Assembly: GCA_002347815.1 (NCBI GenBank)
Contig: DDXV01000036.1
Span: 245 to 30,191 of the forward strand
Source of the DNA: Syntrophaceae bacterium UBA2251
GTDB taxonomy: Bacteria; Desulfobacterota; Syntrophia; Syntrophales; UBA2251
DNA: 29,947 nt
Direction of reading: 5' to 3'
Shown here: piece after piece, positions 8,232 to 15,369 of the stretch
Layout of the letters: each line of letters opens with the position of its first letter
How positions within the stretch are numbered: the first letter of the stretch is position 1
Position numbers and translations under genes: made by a program
Notes under the pieces: model-generated
The model's database searches: none
Seen by the model: the letters and a program-made list of their open reading frames with translations, nothing else
Told to the model about the DNA's origin: nothing

Positions 8232-8502
8232 GGCCGATCCCCTTTTTCAACGCATCCACGGACTGTGGTTTTTCCGTCTTTTCCTGAGCCCGCGCCAGGG
8301 CCTGGAGGAGACGCCGGGCATTCTTCGGCGAGCGGAGCAGATGGGCCGTCTCGGTGAGGCTCGACAGTTCGTCGGCGGCCACCACCGCGACGTCCTCCCC
8401 GCGGCGACGCCGAATGATGACCACTTCACGGTTCTCCGTCACCTCGTTGAACAATTTTGCCAGGTTGGCGCGGGCCTGGGTATACGTGGTCTGAATGGGC
8501 AT
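8215..8502 (-). CDS. yefM: YefM/Phd-family antitoxin
   Basis: Antitoxin of 95 residues that would neutralise YoeB and repress its own operon. The N-terminal Phd/YefM DNA-binding fold is recognisable: MPIQTTYTQARANLAKLFNE, then VIIRRRRGEDVAVVAADELSSLTETAHLLRSP. The C-terminal third (NARRLLQALARAQEKTEKPQS) is the flexible toxin-wrapping helix. The frame is open upstream to 8592, but that longer start would lie before the promoter. The ATG at 8502 has GGGGGGAAA upstream and matches the family's N-terminus. Confidence 0.92.
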   Translation of the reverse strand: MPIQTTYTQARANLAKLFNEVTENREVVIIRRRRGEDVAVVAADELSSLTETAHLLRSPKNARRLLQALARAQEKTEKPQSVDALKKGIGLGDKA

Positions 8503-8524
8503 GGGTCGTTTCCCCCCTTCTTTA

Positions 8525-8544
8525 TGTACCGGGAGACTGTACAG
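8525..8544. promoter_or_regulatory. YefM-type operator: paired TGTACA-like elements
   Basis: An exact CTGTACAG palindrome (8537-8544) and a second near-copy TATGTACC (centre 8527/8528) lie 13 bp apart, and the exact copy overlaps the -10 element. The characterised E. coli yefM-yoeB operator uses two neighbouring repeats with TGTACA cores about one helical turn apart, so this looks like the same mode of autoregulation. Confidence 0.7.
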
Positions 8545-8564
8545 GATATGTCCCCGGACGTCAA
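8536..8564 (-). promoter_or_regulatory. Sigma70-type promoter for the toxin-antitoxin/restriction unit
   Basis: On the minus strand, TTGACG (8559-8564), a 17-base spacer and TACAGT (8536-8541). It is placed to drive yefM, yoeB and, because no terminator lies in between, the nuclease-methyltransferase. Confidence 0.75.
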
Positions 8565-8652
8565 GCCCGTTCCGCTCGGGATGCGCATTCAAAAACCGGT
8601 GGAGCGGGCGTCACGGCCGGCCCCCCGTTCGAAAACCCAAACGATCCGGGGT

Positions 8653-10020
8653 TTACATCACCCCGTATTTCTTGAGCTTCAGGTGCAGGGTGCGACGGGT
8701 GATGCCGAGGCGGCGGGCGGCCTCGCTCTTGTTGCCGCCGGTGGCCTCAAGGGTCCGCAGGATCGTGTCGCGCTCGACGGCCTCCAGGGACGTGTCCTCC
8801 GTCCCGGCGGACCCGACCGCGGCAACCCCGGTGCCGGCGTCGCCCTCCGGGATCCGGAGCGGAACGTCCGCGACGTCGAGGTACGGCGTGCGCGCCAGGA
8901 CGACGGCCCGCTCGACCGCGTTCATCAGCTCCCGGACGTTCCCCGGCCAGGCGTACCTCAGCAGGCGATCCATCGCCTGTGGCGTGAAGCCTTTGATCTC
9001 CTTGCGGTTCTTCTGAGCGAAGTCCTCGCGGAACCGTTCGGCCAGAAGCGGGATGTCCTCGCGCCGTTCGCGCAGCGGCGGGACGTGCAGGGCGATGACG
9101 TTCAGGCGGTAGTAGAGGTCCTCCCGGAATCGGCTGGCCGCGATCTCCTGCGGCAGGTCCCGGTTCGTCGCGGCGATCAGGCGCACATCGACTTTGATCA
9201 CCTCCTCCCCGCCGACCCGGGTGAGCTCCCGCTCCTGGAGGACGCGCAGGAGCTTGACCTGCATCCCCAGGGACATCTCGCTCACCTCGTCCAGGAAGAA
9301 CGTCCCGCCGTCGGCCTGGCGGAACCGCCCCTCGCGCCGCCGGTCGGCCCCGGTGAAGGACCCCTTCTCGTGGCCGAAAAGCTCCGATTCCAGTAGGGTT
9401 TCCGTCAGGGCGGCGCAGTTGATCTTCACGAACGGGCCGTCCCGGCGGGGGCTGTTGGCGTGGATGAGCCCGGCGATCATCTCCTTGCCCGTCCCCGAGT
9501 CGCCGGTGACGAGGACCGTCGCCTCCGCCGGCGCCACCTGGGTGAGCGTGTCCAGAAGCCGCGTCATGGCCGCCGAACGACCGATGAAGTTCTTGAGATC
9601 GAACCGGACGCCCAGGGTCTCCCTGAGCAGGCGGTTTTCCTCCTTCAGGCGGGTGTGTTCCACGGCCCGGGCCAGGATCAGCCGCAGCTTGTCGAAATCG
9701 AGCGGCTTCGTCAGGTAGTCGTAGGCGCCCTTCTTCAGGGCCTCGACCGCGGTCTCCACGGAGGCGAAGGCGGTCATGAGGAGGATCGGGATGGCGGGGT
9801 TGTAGGCCTTGATCTCCTCCAGGGCCGCGATTCCCGAGACCCGGAGCATCCGGATGTCCATGAGGACGAGGTCGAAGGGGCGCTCCCGGACGAGGCGGAT
9901 CGCCGTATCGCCGTCGTCCGCCTCCGCGATGTCATACCCCCAGCCGCCGACCAGGGTCCGGAGCATCGTCCGGTGGGCGAGGTCGTCGTCGACGATCAGA
10001 ATGACGTTTTTTGCCTGCAT
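8653..10020 (-). CDS. zraR: Sigma54-dependent response regulator, NtrC/ZraR family
   Basis: 455-residue regulator in three parts. A receiver domain carries the acidic pocket DDD (11-13), phospho-acceptor Asp55 (LVLMDIRM) and the DYLTKP lysine. A AAA+ sigma54-activation domain carries a Walker A motif (GDSGTGKE), the sigma54-contacting GSFTGA loop and the downstream GGTFFLDEV Walker B. A Fis-type helix-turn-helix ends the protein (NKSEAARRLGITRRTLHLKLKK). The ATG at 10020 is chosen over an upstream extension because of the GGGAG just before it and because the receiver begins there. It lies 132 bases behind the sensor kinase gene on the same strand. Its most obvious target is the sigma54 promoter at 12108-12122. 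The gene name reflects the kinase/regulator/ZraP-like context; metal sensing is inferred. Confidence 0.92.
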   Translation of the reverse strand: MQAKNVILIVDDDLAHRTMLRTLVGGWGYDIAEADDGDTAIRLVRERPFDLVLMDIRMLRVSGIAALEEIKAYNPAIPILLMTAFASVETAVEALKKGAYDYLTKPLDFDKLRLILARAVEHTRLKEENRLLRETLGVRFDLKNFIGRSAAMTRLLDTLTQVAPAEATVLVTGDSGTGKEMIAGLIHANSPRRDGPFVKINCAALTETLLESELFGHEKGSFTGADRRREGRFRQADGGTFFLDEVSEMSLGMQVKLLRVLQERELTRVGGEEVIKVDVRLIAATNRDLPQEIAASRFREDLYYRLNVIALHVPPLRERREDIPLLAERFREDFAQKNRKEIKGFTPQAMDRLLRYAWPGNVRELMNAVERAVVLARTPYLDVADVPLRIPEGDAGTGVAAVGSAGTEDTSLEAVERDTILRTLEATGGNKSEAARRLGITRRTLHLKLKKYGVM

Positions 10021-10152
10021 TTTTTCTCCCTTATATTCTTGCCATGGCGGCGGCGCCGGGGCATGAGGATTTCCTGCGTCCTCGGCAATGCCCGCGTGGC
10101 GCGGTTTCGGGTCCGGTTCCCGCTGCACGGATCGATGCGGGTCCTCGGGGCG

Positions 10153-11943
10153 TCAGGTCCCGGCCGGCAGGGTCACCGTGACCGTCGTTCCCCGCCCGGG
10201 CTCGCTCGCGAGGCGGATCTCGCCGCCGTGGGCCTCGACGATCTTGTGGGCGATGGCGAGACCCAGCCCCGTGCCCGAGGGTTTGGTCGTGTAATAGGGG
10301 TCGAAGACGCGCCCCATGTCCTCTTTTTTGATGCCCGCGCCCGTATCCGCAACGGTGATCCGGACACGCTCCCCGTCGCGGGCGAGCGTGACGGACAGCG
10401 TCCCGCCGCCCTCCATCGCCGCCAGGGCGTTCAGAAAGAGGTTCAGGAGGACCTGCTTCAGCCGGTCTCCGTCCACCCGGATTTCCGGCAGATCGGCCGG
10501 TTCCGTCCGGAGGGCGACGCCGGAGGCGCGGGCCCGCTCCGCGACGAGGTCCAGGGCCTGGCGGACGAGGGCGGCCAGGTCCGTGGGCTTCCGGTCCAGC
10601 TGGGGCGGGCGGGCGAATTCCAGAAGCTGCCCGATCACCCGATTGAGCCGCTCCGTCTCCTGGATCATGATGGTGGCGATCTTGCCGTCTTCCGGATCGG
10701 CGCCGTGACGGTCCCGGAAATAGGTGGCGAAACCCTTCAACGAACTCAAGGGATTGCGGATCTCATGGGCGACGCCGGCGGCGAGACTCCCCACCGAGGC
10801 CAGGCGCTGGCTCCGGGCGACTTCCCGCTCCAGGCGGCGGACCTCCGTCATGTCGCGGAAGAGGGCGATCTTCCCCGCAGGGCCTCCCGCCTCGTCGAGG
10901 AGGACCGTGGCGACGCAATCGAGGGGCACGATCCGGCCGCTGCCGACGGGGCAGTCGATCTCCCGCGTCAGGACACGCCGGTCTTCCCGCATCCGGTCGA
11001 AAATATCCAGGCAGGCGGAAGGAAGAACCTCCGCCGCCGGCCGTCCGAGGACGGCGGGGACCTCCCGCTCCAGAATCGCCGCCGCCGTTGCGTTGAAGGC
11101 GGTGATCAGGCCCTGTCCGTCGATGGCGACGAGCCCCATCGGCATATGGGTGACGAGGTGATCGGAAAAGGCCTGAACCCGGCTGAGAGAGGCCCGGGTC
11201 GTCCGGAACCCCTGCGCCAGCATCAGGGAGACGATCCCGGCGAAACCGATGAGGAGAAGGATGGCGGCCATGATCGCGGTGTGCCAGGCGTCCTCGTGGC
11301 GGGCGGCCTCGATGGGGCTCATGTCCAGGCCCACGAAGATGATCAGGTCCCGGCCCGTCGGGCCCTGGGCGGGCGGCGGCGGGGATACGGCCCCATCGGG
11401 CGGGCGCCGGTCCGGCGGTGGGGGCGGGGGGGGAAACGGCGGACGGCCGGCGAAAAAGCCGTTCCCGAAAGGCGGGGGCGCGCCGGGGGTGGGGGCGAAA
11501 CGACGGTAGACCTCGAAGGTGTCCGCCCCCGCGGGGTGCGGCACCCGGCGCCACTGTTCGGCCGTCAGCGTCGCGACATGCGCGAGGTCCAGGTCCAGGC
11601 CGTACGTTTCTCCGATCAGCGACGGATCGCCGCAAGCCAGGATGCGCCCGTCCGCGTTCGTCACGATGAGGTGGTCGATGTCGGCCTGCTGGGCCGTTTC
11701 GATGAGCAGCTTCTGGAGCTCGAAGAACCCCCAGCGCATCCCCATGCCCGTCCGGGCGCCGGCCTCGAAGGCGCGGATCAGGGCCGCCCCCTTGTCGACG
11801 AGGAGCCGCGTCGTGTGCGCCTTCTGCATGTTGATCGCGTCCAGCGTCATGAAGGCGAAGATGGGCAGGAGAATCACGAGCGCCCCGAGGATGATCCAGG
11901 GGGAAAGGCTCAGCCAGAATCCGGATTTCTTCTCCCCGCTCAT
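10153..11943 (-). CDS. zraS: Membrane sensor histidine kinase (ZraS/NtrB type) with polyproline-rich periplasmic insert
   Basis: 596-residue inner-membrane kinase that would phosphorylate the adjacent ZraR-like regulator. One membrane helix spans about residues 15-35, a periplasmic sensor region runs to about 220, and a second helix spans about 222-243. Then follow a PAS domain (about 258-370), the HisKA helix with phospho-acceptor His393 (VAHEIRNPLSSLKGF), and an HATPase_c domain with N-box, DTGAGIKKED and GTGLGLAI. The periplasmic part resembles ZraS/NtrY-like sensors (VTNADGRILACGDPSLIGE), but at residues 151-196 it carries an unusual Pro-rich stretch including seven consecutive prolines (171-177). 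AGGAGGAGG precedes the ATG. The gene is divergent from the ZraP-like gene. The signal is not known; envelope stress or zinc is the family precedent. Confidence 0.92.
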   Translation of the reverse strand: MSGEKKSGFWLSLSPWIILGALVILLPIFAFMTLDAINMQKAHTTRLLVDKGAALIRAFEAGARTGMGMRWGFFELQKLLIETAQQADIDHLIVTNADGRILACGDPSLIGETYGLDLDLAHVATLTAEQWRRVPHPAGADTFEVYRRFAPTPGAPPPFGNGFFAGRPPFPPPPPPPDRRPPDGAVSPPPPAQGPTGRDLIIFVGLDMSPIEAARHEDAWHTAIMAAILLLIGFAGIVSLMLAQGFRTTRASLSRVQAFSDHLVTHMPMGLVAIDGQGLITAFNATAAAILEREVPAVLGRPAAEVLPSACLDIFDRMREDRRVLTREIDCPVGSGRIVPLDCVATVLLDEAGGPAGKIALFRDMTEVRRLEREVARSQRLASVGSLAAGVAHEIRNPLSSLKGFATYFRDRHGADPEDGKIATIMIQETERLNRVIGQLLEFARPPQLDRKPTDLAALVRQALDLVAERARASGVALRTEPADLPEIRVDGDRLKQVLLNLFLNALAAMEGGGTLSVTLARDGERVRITVADTGAGIKKEDMGRVFDPYYTTKPSGTGLGLAIAHKIVEAHGGEIRLASEPGRGTTVTVTLPAGT

Positions 11944-11995
11944 GGCCTCCTCCTCAGCGTGTGGATAGAATGTAAGCAGACGGATACCACAGCCG

Positions 11996-12010
11996 GCTAC
12001 TTATGATCCA
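11996..12010 (-). promoter_or_regulatory. Possible sigma54 promoter for zraS-zraR
   Basis: On the minus strand, TGGATC-N5-TAGC has the invariant GG and GC dinucleotides at the correct 10-base separation, about 50 bases before the kinase start. It departs from consensus at three positions, so it is weak evidence; autoregulation through sigma54 would parallel the E. coli zraSR operon. Confidence 0.3.
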
Positions 12011-12107
12011 GTTTTTTCTCTTCCGCGGGGCCCACAAGGCGGTCGGGCCGATGTGAGAAGGCGATATTTGCATTCAGATCATTGGGTTGTCGTCGTTAAA
12101 CCTCTGG

Positions 12108-12122
12108 TGGCACGCCGCTTGC
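12108..12122 (+). promoter_or_regulatory. Sigma54 (-24/-12) promoter of the zraP-like gene
   Basis: TGGCAC, five bases (GCCGC), then TTGC: an essentially perfect sigma54 consensus, 48 bases upstream of the start codon. Its neighbour ZraR carries the GSFTGA loop needed to activate such promoters, so regulator and target are in the same locus. I could not find a convincing paired upstream activator site. Confidence 0.88.
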
Positions 12123-12169
12123 TCCTCTCCGAAGTCAAAAGCAAAAAACATGAAAAGGAGCATCGAACC

Positions 12170-12691
12170 ATGAAGAAGTTAACCATCGCCATGACCACCC
12201 TGCTGGTGGTCGCCCTCCTGGCCACAACGGCATTTGCCTGGGGCCGGGGCTGGGGAAGAGGTCCCGGGGCGGGCTTTTGCGGCGGACCGGACGAGCGGGC
12301 CTTCTCCCAGTTGAACCTGACCGCGGATCAGACCGCGAAGATCAAGGCCCTCCGGGAGGCCCACCTGAAGGACGTGACGCCGCTCCGGGAAAAGATGTTC
12401 AGCAAACGTAACGAACTCCGGCTCCTCTGGCTCAAGGACAACCCCGACGAGGCCAAGATCCTGGCCGTGCAGAAAGAGATGCGCGCCCTGAGGGACCAGT
12501 TGGAGGACAAACGGACGTCCCACCGGATCGCCGCCTTCAAGGTCCTGACGCCGGAGCAGCAGCAGAAGATGCAGGCCTTCGGCCCCGGTAGCGGAAAAGG
12601 CCGCGGGCCCGGCTTCGGCGGATGTCCCCGTGGCGGAGCCGGCGGCGGGCCGGACGGCCCCGGGCCCGGCTTCGGAAAAGGCAACTGGTAA
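12170..12691 (+). CDS. zraP: ZraP/Spy/CpxP-like periplasmic stress protein with Gly-rich tail
   Basis: 173-residue exported protein. Residues 1-21 form a Sec signal peptide (KKLTIAMTTLLVVALLATTAFA). The core is helical and of the LTxxQ type: FSQLNLTADQTAKIKALREAH and, later, VLTPEQQQKMQAF, the two signature repeats of the Spy/CpxP/ZraP family of periplasmic chaperones and metal-binding accessory proteins. The last 35 residues are Gly/Pro/Lys-rich with one Cys, in two near repeats of GPGFG; the mature N-terminus is Gly/Arg/Trp-rich with another Cys. The ATG at 12170 is favoured over an in-frame start at 12053 because it follows AAGGAG, begins the signal peptide and lies downstream of the sigma54 promoter. 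It probably buffers or signals the stress sensed by ZraS. Confidence 0.9.
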   Translation: MKKLTIAMTTLLVVALLATTAFAWGRGWGRGPGAGFCGGPDERAFSQLNLTADQTAKIKALREAHLKDVTPLREKMFSKRNELRLLWLKDNPDEAKILAVQKEMRALRDQLEDKRTSHRIAAFKVLTPEQQQKMQAFGPGSGKGRGPGFGGCPRGGAGGGPDGPGPGFGKGNW

Positions 12692-12707
12692 GCCTACCCT
12701 CCTGTCG

Positions 12708-12736
12708 ACCGGGGGCGTCACGCCCCCGGTTTTTTT
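12708..12736 (+). terminator. Intrinsic terminator of the zraP-like gene
   Basis: A perfect 10-bp stem, ACCGGGGGCG and its complement, with a 3-base loop (12718-12720), is followed by seven T residues (12730-12736). It lies 16 bases after the stop codon and separates this gene from the convergent polyferredoxin gene. Confidence 0.93.
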
Positions 12737-12737
12737 A

Positions 12738-14285
12738 TCAAGACAACAACAGCTGATTGTCCCTCGACCGGGACTCTCCCACGCTCGAGACGGTGATGGC
12801 CGGACGGCCCAGGACGGGGCATTTCGCCTCGCAGATTCCGCAGCCGATGCAGAGCGAAAGGTCGACGTGGGGTTGCTTGACCGAAAGCGTCCGACCGTCC
12901 CGGTCTTTCACCGCCGTAGTCTCGAACCAGATCGCCTTTTTCGGCGTCGGGCAGACCTCCTCGCAGACGATGCAGGACCGGGCGTGCGCGTACGGAAGGC
13001 AGCGCCCCGGGTCGATCATCGCGAGGCCGATCCGCACCCCGGCCTTCTCCTCGGGGGAGAGCCTCCGGATGGCGCCCGTCGGGCAGACCTGGCCGCAGAG
13101 GGTGCATCGGTATTCGCAATACCCGATCCGGGGCACCAGCATGGGCGACCAGATCCCCTCCGCGCCGGCCTCCCAGAGCGTCGGCTGGAGTCCGTTCGTC
13201 AGACAGACCTTCATGCACTCTCCGCACTTGACGCACCGCCGGAGAAATTCCTTCTCCGCCACGGCGCCGGGCGGCCGGATCAGTTGCGGATCGGCGGCGC
13301 CCGTCCTGGACCGGGGGGTCGTCCGGAAGAGGGGCACCGCGAGCAGGCCCGCCAGCACCGACCCCACCACCCGCCGTTTGCCGAGATCCGGGGCAACGGC
13401 CCCTTTCCCCCGGCGAAATCCGAAGCGGACGGCGTTCCGCGGACAGGCGTCGTCGCAGTTCATGCAGACCAGGCACTCGGTCTTGCGCCAGTTCTCCTTC
13501 CCGTCGGGACGGGCCGCGCCCTGGCAGGTCCGGACGCACGCCCCGCAGCCGTCGCACCCCTCGCTTACCGTGCGATCGATCAGGGCGTAGCGCGACAGGA
13601 GCCCCAGGAGCGCGCCCAGCGGGCAGAGGTATTTGCACCAGAAGCGCGGCTCCTTCAGGTTGAGCGCCAGGATCGCGGCGAAGATCGCGCCGATTGCCGC
13701 CGACTGGAGGAACAGGGGCTGCTGGAAGGCGAGGAAGGCCCGCTTCACGATCCCGTAGATCCACTCGGAAACGTCGACGATCCCGGCCGGGAACGACGCG
13801 TAGATCGCGTCGAAGCCCGCCGCCGTCGCGTACTGGAGCGCGGGATGGACGGAGACGGACAGGGAACGGATGAGCAGGGCCAGGGGGTCCATGATCCCGG
13901 CGAGCTGCAGTGTGAAGAGGGACGAAACCAGGAGTGCGATCAGGAGATGATATTTCCAGCGGTATCCGTTCGCCGGTCGGGACCGGACGGGCCCCCGTTT
14001 CAGGGCGCCCGCCAGGTTGTGCAGGGTGCCCAGGGGGCAGATCCAGCCGCAGAACACGCGCCCCAGGAGCGCCGTGACGACGACCACGATCGATGCCAGA
14101 AGGAAGGGCGGGTCCAGCGACCGGGTGGCGAGCGCGGTCGTGAGGAAGACGAGGGGGTCCGCGTCGAGAAAGATCTTGACGGGATAGCCGAGATCGTTGG
14201 CGCCCCGGGATTCCGTCTGCAGGAAAAGCCAGACGAAAAGCAGGAGAAAGGCCCCCTGGGTCAGCCGGCGGAGAAGGGTCATCAT
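12738..14285 (-). CDS. Membrane polyferredoxin (NapH/NosR-type 4Fe-4S protein)
   Basis: 515-residue integral membrane iron-sulfur protein, likely passing electrons between the quinone pool and a periplasmic or cytoplasmic partner. It has about five hydrophobic segments (near residues 10-22, 61-75, 112-130, 190-210 and 306-320) and the two CxxxCP motifs of the NapH/NosR family (CGWICP at 79-84 and CKYLCP at 217-222). Several 4Fe-4S cysteine patterns follow: 244/247/250/254, 271/274/277/281, 351/354/357/361, 390-401 (C-x3-C-x2-C-x3-C), 438/441/445 and 479/482/485/489. This resembles a NapH-like front fused to a NapG-like polyferredoxin. It starts 4 bases after the DUF362 stop with no visible ribosome site, so translation should be coupled to that gene. 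The final electron acceptor is unknown. Confidence 0.9.
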   Translation of the reverse strand: MMTLLRRLTQGAFLLLFVWLFLQTESRGANDLGYPVKIFLDADPLVFLTTALATRSLDPPFLLASIVVVVTALLGRVFCGWICPLGTLHNLAGALKRGPVRSRPANGYRWKYHLLIALLVSSLFTLQLAGIMDPLALLIRSLSVSVHPALQYATAAGFDAIYASFPAGIVDVSEWIYGIVKRAFLAFQQPLFLQSAAIGAIFAAILALNLKEPRFWCKYLCPLGALLGLLSRYALIDRTVSEGCDGCGACVRTCQGAARPDGKENWRKTECLVCMNCDDACPRNAVRFGFRRGKGAVAPDLGKRRVVGSVLAGLLAVPLFRTTPRSRTGAADPQLIRPPGAVAEKEFLRRCVKCGECMKVCLTNGLQPTLWEAGAEGIWSPMLVPRIGYCEYRCTLCGQVCPTGAIRRLSPEEKAGVRIGLAMIDPGRCLPYAHARSCIVCEEVCPTPKKAIWFETTAVKDRDGRTLSVKQPHVDLSLCIGCGICEAKCPVLGRPAITVSSVGESRSRDNQLLLS

Positions 14286-14289
14286 ACGG

Positions 14290-15192
14290 TCACAGACGGA
14301 TGCGCTTGATGTTCATGCGGCCGAGGTCCATGCTTCCCAGCCGCGCCTGATGGCCGACACGCACACATCCCAGCTCGGCCGGCTTCATGCCGAACAGGGT
14401 GGCGCCGAAGGCGTCGACCGCCACGGGATCGACGCCGGCCGCCACCGTGTCGAGCCGCCGGACGTCGGCGAGGCTTCACCCCTGGGGGCCGTTGCCCGTG
14501 AGGATCCGCACGGCGTCCAGGATGATCAGCGTGGGCTTGACGACCCTCGTCACGTCCACGAGGCTCTCGTCGATGCGCTGGTGAATCCGGCCGCGCCAGC
14601 CGCCCATCACGCCCATCCAGTTTTTCATGCCGAGCGTCAGCCCGGAGATCCCGTGGGTCTTGGCGATGGGGAGGTTGATGATCGTGTCCGCCTCGATGGC
14701 CTCCGTGTAGAGGGGCCAGGATTTGAGTGCAAGGCCGTTGAGCTGCATGTCCTTGAATTTGCGCTCGTCCACGAAGCGGACCGACGCGCCGGCCGCCGCC
14801 GCCGCGTCGGCGATGCCGCTCTGTTTGTAGGTGCGGCGGGCATCGGCGACGGGGTGGTCGAACACCTTGACCGTTTTGGCGCCGGCCTCGTAGCAGAGGC
14901 GGACGACCGTGGCGACGACCTCGGGGTTGGTATTGGCCGCGTACTCCGGCGTCCGGTCCCAGCCGATGTTCGGCTTGACCACGACGACGGCGCCGCGCGA
15001 GACGAACCGCCGGATGCCGCCCAGGCCGTCGACGGCCGCCCGCGTAATGCCGGCGGCCGAGGCGCCCTGGACGACGACCAGATCGGGCGGGCCCGCCGCC
15101 TCGAGGCGGCGGACGAAGGGTGCGAATCCGGTCGGCAGCGACAGCGCCGCCCCGGCGAGGACCGCGGACTTGATGAAGGCTCTGCGATGCAT
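14290..15192 (-). pseudogene. Tat-exported DUF362 protein interrupted by one in-frame UGA (nonsense, error or recoding)
   Basis: DUF362-family protein, often paired with polyferredoxins; its biochemical role is not settled. The N-terminus MHRRAFIKSAVLAGAALSLP is a Tat-type signal (RRxFxK), and GAGGAGGAG precedes the ATG at 15192. The reading frame runs without fault through VVVKPNIGWDRTPEYA, LPIAKTHGISGLTLGMKNWMG and VRILTGNGPQG, where it meets TGA (14476-14478). The same frame then continues cleanly for 61 codons: SLADVRRLDTVAAGVDPVAV, DAFGATLFGMKPAELG and the C-terminus, stopping at 14290-14292. From memory the family has a Gly at the UGA position (GPxGG), and GGA to TGA is a single change. 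Either the gene is freshly broken, the base is an assembly error, or the UGA is recoded. It lies 177 bases behind the DNA methyltransferase gene. Confidence 0.85.
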
Positions 15193-15369
15193 GGGATCTC
15201 CTCCTCGAATGTCCCCTCCCGACCGCCCTTGGAGTCGTGTTTCATCGTTGCCGCGGCATGCGGTCAAAAGGAAAGATCGCCGCCGGACCGGGTGCGGGCC
15301 CCTGAAATCCCGACGTCGGGGGATGGCGTGTTGCGATGGGTCGGGAAGGCTGCCTGCCGCGGGGCTGTG

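Noticed and set aside
11970..11990. A second possible sigma54 element, TGGTAT...TGC, upstream of zraS
   Set aside because: The spacing between GG and GC is one base short of the strict sigma54 requirement.
9460..12006. 848-codon open frame on the plus strand opposite the ZraR/ZraS genes
   Set aside because: It is antisense to two genes with complete catalytic motifs. Its translation is Arg/Gly/Asp-rich without any domain, typical of shadow frames in GC-rich DNA.
12630..14309. 559-codon plus-strand frame opposite the polyferredoxin
   Set aside because: It begins inside the zraP-like gene, runs through its terminator and is antisense to the clear 4Fe-4S cysteine clusters.
14440..14478. Hairpin after the DUF362 UGA as a proven SECIS element
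   Set aside because: The stem is short and of a type expected by chance in GC-rich DNA; it is only mentioned as a weak possibility in the finding.
15193..15369. Promoter for DUF362 (TTGACC with a 17-base spacer)
   Set aside because: The corresponding -10 hexamer TGAAAC matches consensus at only three positions, so I did not list it as a feature.
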